A stretch of 6,967 nucleotides of DNA from UMGS172 sp045648145 (GTDB taxonomy: Bacteria; Bacillota; Clostridia; Oscillospirales; Acutalibacteraceae), in the NCBI GenBank assembly GCA_045648145.1, contig JAZRNK010000057.1, positions 1-6,967 of the forward strand, given 5' to 3'. The stretch's first letter is position 1. The number at the start of each line of letters is the position of its first letter. Positions 4,536-6,967 of the stretch are shown piece by piece. The translations under genes and the position numbers were made by a program. Below the pieces are notes generated by a model, which ran no database searches, was not told where the DNA came from, and worked only from the letters and a program-made list of their open reading frames with translations.

Positions 4536-6275
4536 TTATTTCTTAAAGGTAATGGTCGAGCCTTCCTTCTGGTAAAGCCTTATCCAATCAATACTGTACT
4601 GTGCAGGCCACTGTGCCGATTCGTCATCAATATAATCGCCTGTAGTTCCTACGCCGACATCAAAGACAATGTAAAGCTCCTCATGAAGCTCTTTATATTT
4701 GCTATCGGTTATCTCAACCGTTCCGTATGACTCGCCGTCAATAAAGAAACGAATATACTCAGCAGTCCATTCAACGCCGTAGGTATGGTACTCATCCTCG
4801 TTAAAGTACTTGCCCTCCGGCAACGTAAACGAACGGTAACAATCATAGGTCGGATCTGCAAGTCCTCTGTATGTGTCAAAATAGTCGCTCGACGCGAGTA
4901 CGCCTGCAGAAGCAAAAATCTTATTAGGCTCTTTGGCTGTATTAAAGACATCGATTTGAGAAACGGTATCTTTCTTATAATTTTCGTTCGAAAGCAGCAT
5001 CTTACCCCAGAAGCCCGACGCTGACGGAAGCTTTGCGCGGATTTCAAGATAACCGTATTTAAAGCTTAAGCCCTCGTCCGACATAACTCTGCCTGAAGTA
5101 TAACCTTCGTCGTTAAGCTGTGTTTCTATAACAAGATTTCGGCCGTTTACCTTAACTCGCTCGGGATAATAATACATAAACGCCGAGCCCAAACCGTAGG
5201 ATTGAATAAAACCGTCATGGCTTTTCCAAATGTTTGTATTAAACGTCTGTGAGTCAAACTCATCGGAATAAACAAGCTTATATCCGCCAAACAGCTCTTT
5301 TTCGTAGTTTGACGAATTGCCGATTCTATAGTATCCCGATTTAAGATGTAATGGCTCTGCCGTAATTACAGAATTGCCTATAAGCTCATTGAATATTGAA
5401 ACTGCGATTGCCGTCGCATCACCCTTGCCACCACGAAGGACCAACTTGGTTCCGTACTGTGCAATGGCATATCGGTCGGGAGCAAAGAAGGTGGTAATGT
5501 ACGACTCACCGCGACTGGTATCGCCAATAAGAATCTCATATTCCGATTCCTCAGCCTCATCGGTAACCACAGGCACCTCTGTTCCTGTCACCTGCTCTAT
5601 AGTTTCAACCAACTCTTTTGCGCTATAACGCTCTGCATAGGTGGGTGAACTCGGCAACACAACAGCGTACTGCACAATATTAATATCGTCAATAGTTACT
5701 ACAGGACAGTCCGAGCGTTCGCTCAAGTACAGACAACTATAACTCGATTTATAAACGTCACCAAGACCTTTATCCAAAACGGTTTGCAAAAGCTTGTTAA
5801 ACGCATCTTCTCGGCCATATTTAGAAACCCAGTTAACCGTAACCTTATTGCCGTACGTACGAATAAGATAATCATAATAATTATTAGTGCGAATTTCATC
5901 TATAACAGTTTTTGACTTTTGCGACTCAGCATAAATCGTATCGCCCAACAAAATCATCTTTTGGTCAGCTTTAGGAATATTAAGATTGTCGGGACAGAGC
6001 TGAAAAGTTGCATTTGACTGTTGCATAAGTTTTTCCAAAAACTCAATACACGCATCTATTTCAGAATAATTTGAACCGTTATGATAGACCAATAAATAAT
6101 CGCAGTTAATTTTATCGGACGAATCAACCACAAGCTCATGTTTATCAGTTTTATATATTAAGGAAACGGTATTTCCCTCGGCAGTCTGTTGGTCTTCTCC
6201 ACAAGCAGAAAAAAGCGATATTACCATAACAAGCATTAAAGCAAGGGAAATAACTCTTAAACATTTAAGCCTCAA
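4536..6275 (-). CDS. Lipoprotein with two GH67N-like segments and a GH16-fold domain lacking catalytic glutamates
   Basis: The TTG start at 6275-6273 is supported by ggaaggtg seven bases upstream and by a signal peptide starting at once. Residues 1-24 form a basic-hydrophobic signal, and LFSAC puts the lipidated cysteine at 25, so it is predicted to sit on the outer face of the membrane. Residues about 58-170 and 198-300 look alike (ILLGDT 108-113 and ILIGDT 248-253, followed by DYLIRTYGNKV and RYAIAQYGTKL). They recall the N-terminal accessory domain of alpha-glucuronidases (GH67 N). Residues about 330-572 form a GH16-like domain: YSDEFD (336-341), GYLEIRAKLPSASGFW (408-423), YHTYGVEWTAEYIRFFIDG (496-514), IDWIRLY (562-568). 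The GH16 catalytic line ExDxxE reads Q440-I-D442-V-F-N445, so both glutamates are missing. It is probably a glycan-binding pseudo-enzyme of beta-glucan or similar polysaccharides, inferred rather than shown. Confidence 0.85.
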   Translation of the reverse strand: MRLKCLRVISLALMLVMVISLFSACGEDQQTAEGNTVSLIYKTDKHELVVDSSDKINCDYLLVYHNGSNYSEIDACIEFLEKLMQQSNATFQLCPDNLNIPKADQKMILLGDTIYAESQKSKTVIDEIRTNNYYDYLIRTYGNKVTVNWVSKYGREDAFNKLLQTVLDKGLGDVYKSSYSCLYLSERSDCPVVTIDDINIVQYAVVLPSSPTYAERYSAKELVETIEQVTGTEVPVVTDEAEESEYEILIGDTSRGESYITTFFAPDRYAIAQYGTKLVLRGGKGDATAIAVSIFNELIGNSVITAEPLHLKSGYYRIGNSSNYEKELFGGYKLVYSDEFDSQTFNTNIWKSHDGFIQSYGLGSAFMYYYPERVKVNGRNLVIETQLNDEGYTSGRVMSDEGLSFKYGYLEIRAKLPSASGFWGKMLLSNENYKKDTVSQIDVFNTAKEPNKIFASAGVLASSDYFDTYRGLADPTYDCYRSFTLPEGKYFNEDEYHTYGVEWTAEYIRFFIDGESYGTVEITDSKYKELHEELYIVFDVGVGTTGDYIDDESAQWPAQYSIDWIRLYQKEGSTITFKK

Positions 6276-6282
6276 AATTTAA

Positions 6283-6290
6283 CACCTTCC
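6283..6290 (-). promoter_or_regulatory. Ribosome binding site fixing the TTG start of the lipoprotein
   Basis: ggaaggtg on the minus strand is followed by seven bases and then TTG. No in-frame ATG exists before residue 14, inside the signal peptide, so the TTG is the start. Confidence 0.85.
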
Positions 6291-6308
6291 AGATATTAAT
6301 ACATATTA

Positions 6309-6337
6309 ATTTTACAATATGATTATCTTTCAGTCAA
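6309..6337 (-). promoter_or_regulatory. Predicted sigma-A promoter of the lipoprotein gene
   Basis: On the minus strand TTGACT (6337-6332, 5 of 6) is 17 bp from TAAAAT (6314-6309, 5 of 6). Transcription is predicted to begin near 6302, giving a leader of about 27 nt that contains only the ribosome binding site. Confidence 0.7.
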
Positions 6338-6347
6338 GCAGTATATT

Positions 6348-6363
6348 TTTACAATATTGTAAA
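6348..6363. promoter_or_regulatory. 16-bp perfect palindrome, candidate regulator site
   Basis: TTTACAATATTGTAAA is perfectly self-complementary and sits just upstream of the lipoprotein promoter's -35 box, where activators often bind. The same ten bases tttacaatat recur at 6311-6320, overlapping the -10 box, 37 bp away. A full upstream site plus a half site on the promoter suggests cooperative or looped control of the gene. The regulator is unknown. Confidence 0.5.
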
Positions 6364-6367
6364 TAAA

Positions 6368-6677
6368 ACACCGACAAAAGGAAGTTGCGATTAGGGATGA
6401 TTTGCCTTAAAAAGCAAATTTTTGCGGTCTTATGTGTTAAAAAAGCCGCGGTACGCGTCAGCGTTACCGCGGCTTTTTGCCTTTTATCCCATCAAAAATT
6501 TTCGCTTTTTAAGGTGTGAGCAGTTTTGTAAAAGTAAATTTGCTTCCATTTCGAAGTCAAGAAAACGCAGAAATACTTTGTGTCTTTCAAGTTTTCGCGA
6601 CAAGAAAGGGTGCAAATTTATTTGAAAATCCAATTCCTCCCTAACCGCAACTCCCTAAACTGATGTCCTGTCGGTGT
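6368..6677. repeat. Nested inverted-repeat element (about 310 bp), MITE-like or structured RNA
   Basis: Four levels of complementary arms nest in the gene-free gap between the lipoprotein promoter and the dehydrogenase stop. P1: acaccgaca (6368-6376) with tgtcggtgt (6669-6677), perfect. P2: 6380-6399 with 6636-6655, 17 of 20 complementary. P3: 6405-6423 with 6494-6514, bulges only. P4: a central GC-rich hairpin at 6440-6478. A further arm pair is 6535-6543 with 6612-6620, perfect. The outermost pair is flanked by taaa on both sides (6364-6367, 6678-6681), possibly a 4-bp target duplication, though A-rich. No credible coding frame is inside, so it may be a non-autonomous mobile element or a folded 3'-end/intergenic RNA. 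Confidence 0.6.
6440..6478. terminator. Bidirectional terminator hairpin at the centre of the repeat
   Basis: 6440-6453 pairs with 6465-6478 and is extended by 6454-6456 with 6461-6463, one bulged T at 6464 and the loop gtca. On the minus strand the stem is followed by six T (6444-6439), on the plus strand by five (6474-6478, then gc), so termination of the dehydrogenase transcript, which runs leftward, is the more likely role. Confidence 0.8.
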
Positions 6678-6682
6678 TAAAA

Positions 6683-6967
6683 TCATTTTACTACATTTTT
6701 AGGTGTGCCTTTTAAAAATGCTTCTATATTTTGCGCAACCACATCAAAAAGCCTTAGTCTTGTTTCCATACTTGCCCAGGCAACGTGCGGTGTTAAAATA
6801 CAGTTTTCTACATTATAAAGCGGACAGTCACGGTCAATCGGCTCGGTTGATAAAACGTCAATACCCGCGCCTGCAAGCTTGCCGCTCAAAAGAGCGTCAC
6901 GAAGGGCAAGCTCATCAACGATGGGGCCTCTTGCAGTGTTTATAAGCACCGCTCCCTGCTTCATTTT
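6683..6967 (-). CDS. D-isomer specific 2-hydroxyacid dehydrogenase, C-terminal part
   Basis: The gene enters from the right edge and ends at TGA (6685-6683); about 94 C-terminal residues are present and the start is outside. LINTARGPIVDELALRDAL, GKLAGAGIDVLSTEP and LTPHVAWAS are the signature of the NAD-binding and C-terminal segments of this family. INTARG contributes the NAD-binding strand, the Glu in STEP and the His in TPHVAWA are two of the Arg-Glu-His catalytic residues; the Arg is upstream, probably outside. The family covers glycerate/hydroxypyruvate reductases, D-lactate dehydrogenases and SerA-like enzymes. GIDVLSTEP with PHVAWAS is closest to the glycerate dehydrogenase/hydroxypyruvate reductase type, but the substrate cannot be set from this part. 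Its stop lies five bases from the outer end of the repeat. Confidence 0.93.
   Translation of the reverse strand, partial: KMKQGAVLINTARGPIVDELALRDALLSGKLAGAGIDVLSTEPIDRDCPLYNVENCILTPHVAWASMETRLRLFDVVAQNIEAFLKGTPKNVVK

Noticed and set aside
6422..6625. Plus-strand 67-aa frame inside the repeat element
   Set aside because: It begins at a TTG without a ribosome binding site, crosses the terminator hairpin and the inverted arms, and has low-complexity basic composition.

Overview
The window looks like a chromosomal piece of an anaerobic Clostridia-type Firmicute, perhaps an uncultured Oscillospiraceae/Ruminococcaceae-like gut bacterium. The signs are AGGAGG-like ribosome binding sites, sigma-A promoters with TG-extended -10 boxes, strong intrinsic terminators, TTG/GTG starts, a lipoprotein signal and several small proteins of clostridial style. 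The placement is inferred from style; no marker gene proves it.

Left end (1-600): the C-terminus of a GC3-rich small membrane protein stops just before an isolated 3' portion of a tRNA-Lys(CTT), which starts exactly at the anticodon loop. The 5' half is absent. This is the usual footprint of a tyrosine-recombinase element integrated in a tRNA gene, so about 1-200 is probably the right edge of a mobile element. An intact tRNA-Glu(CTC), a 5S rRNA and a strong terminator follow.

Metabolic block (610-2956): a promoter drives nadB and nadC, translationally coupled by an ATGA overlap. They encode the first and third steps of aspartate-to-NAD de novo synthesis; nadA is not in the window. A 56-codon gene on the minus strand runs into nadC tail to tail with no spacing.

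Small-gene block (2957-4533): a divergent intergenic region carries a near-consensus promoter and a perfect 14-bp palindrome ahead of a two-gene unit (a DUF5412-like anchored protein and a 77-aa protein), closed by a terminator. An unrecognised, cysteine-rich 144-aa protein follows, ending at a bidirectional terminator.

Right part (4536-6967, minus strand): a 579-aa predicted surface lipoprotein has two similar N-terminal segments and a C-terminal GH16-like fold in which both catalytic glutamates are replaced (Q440-I-D-V-F-N445), so it is probably a non-catalytic glycan-binding protein. It has its own promoter with a 16-bp palindrome upstream. Between it and a truncated D-2-hydroxyacid dehydrogenase lies a roughly 310-bp element of nested inverted repeats, either a MITE-like repeat or a structured RNA. 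The strongest leads are the GH16 pseudo-enzyme, this nested repeat and the tRNA-Lys attachment-site remnant.
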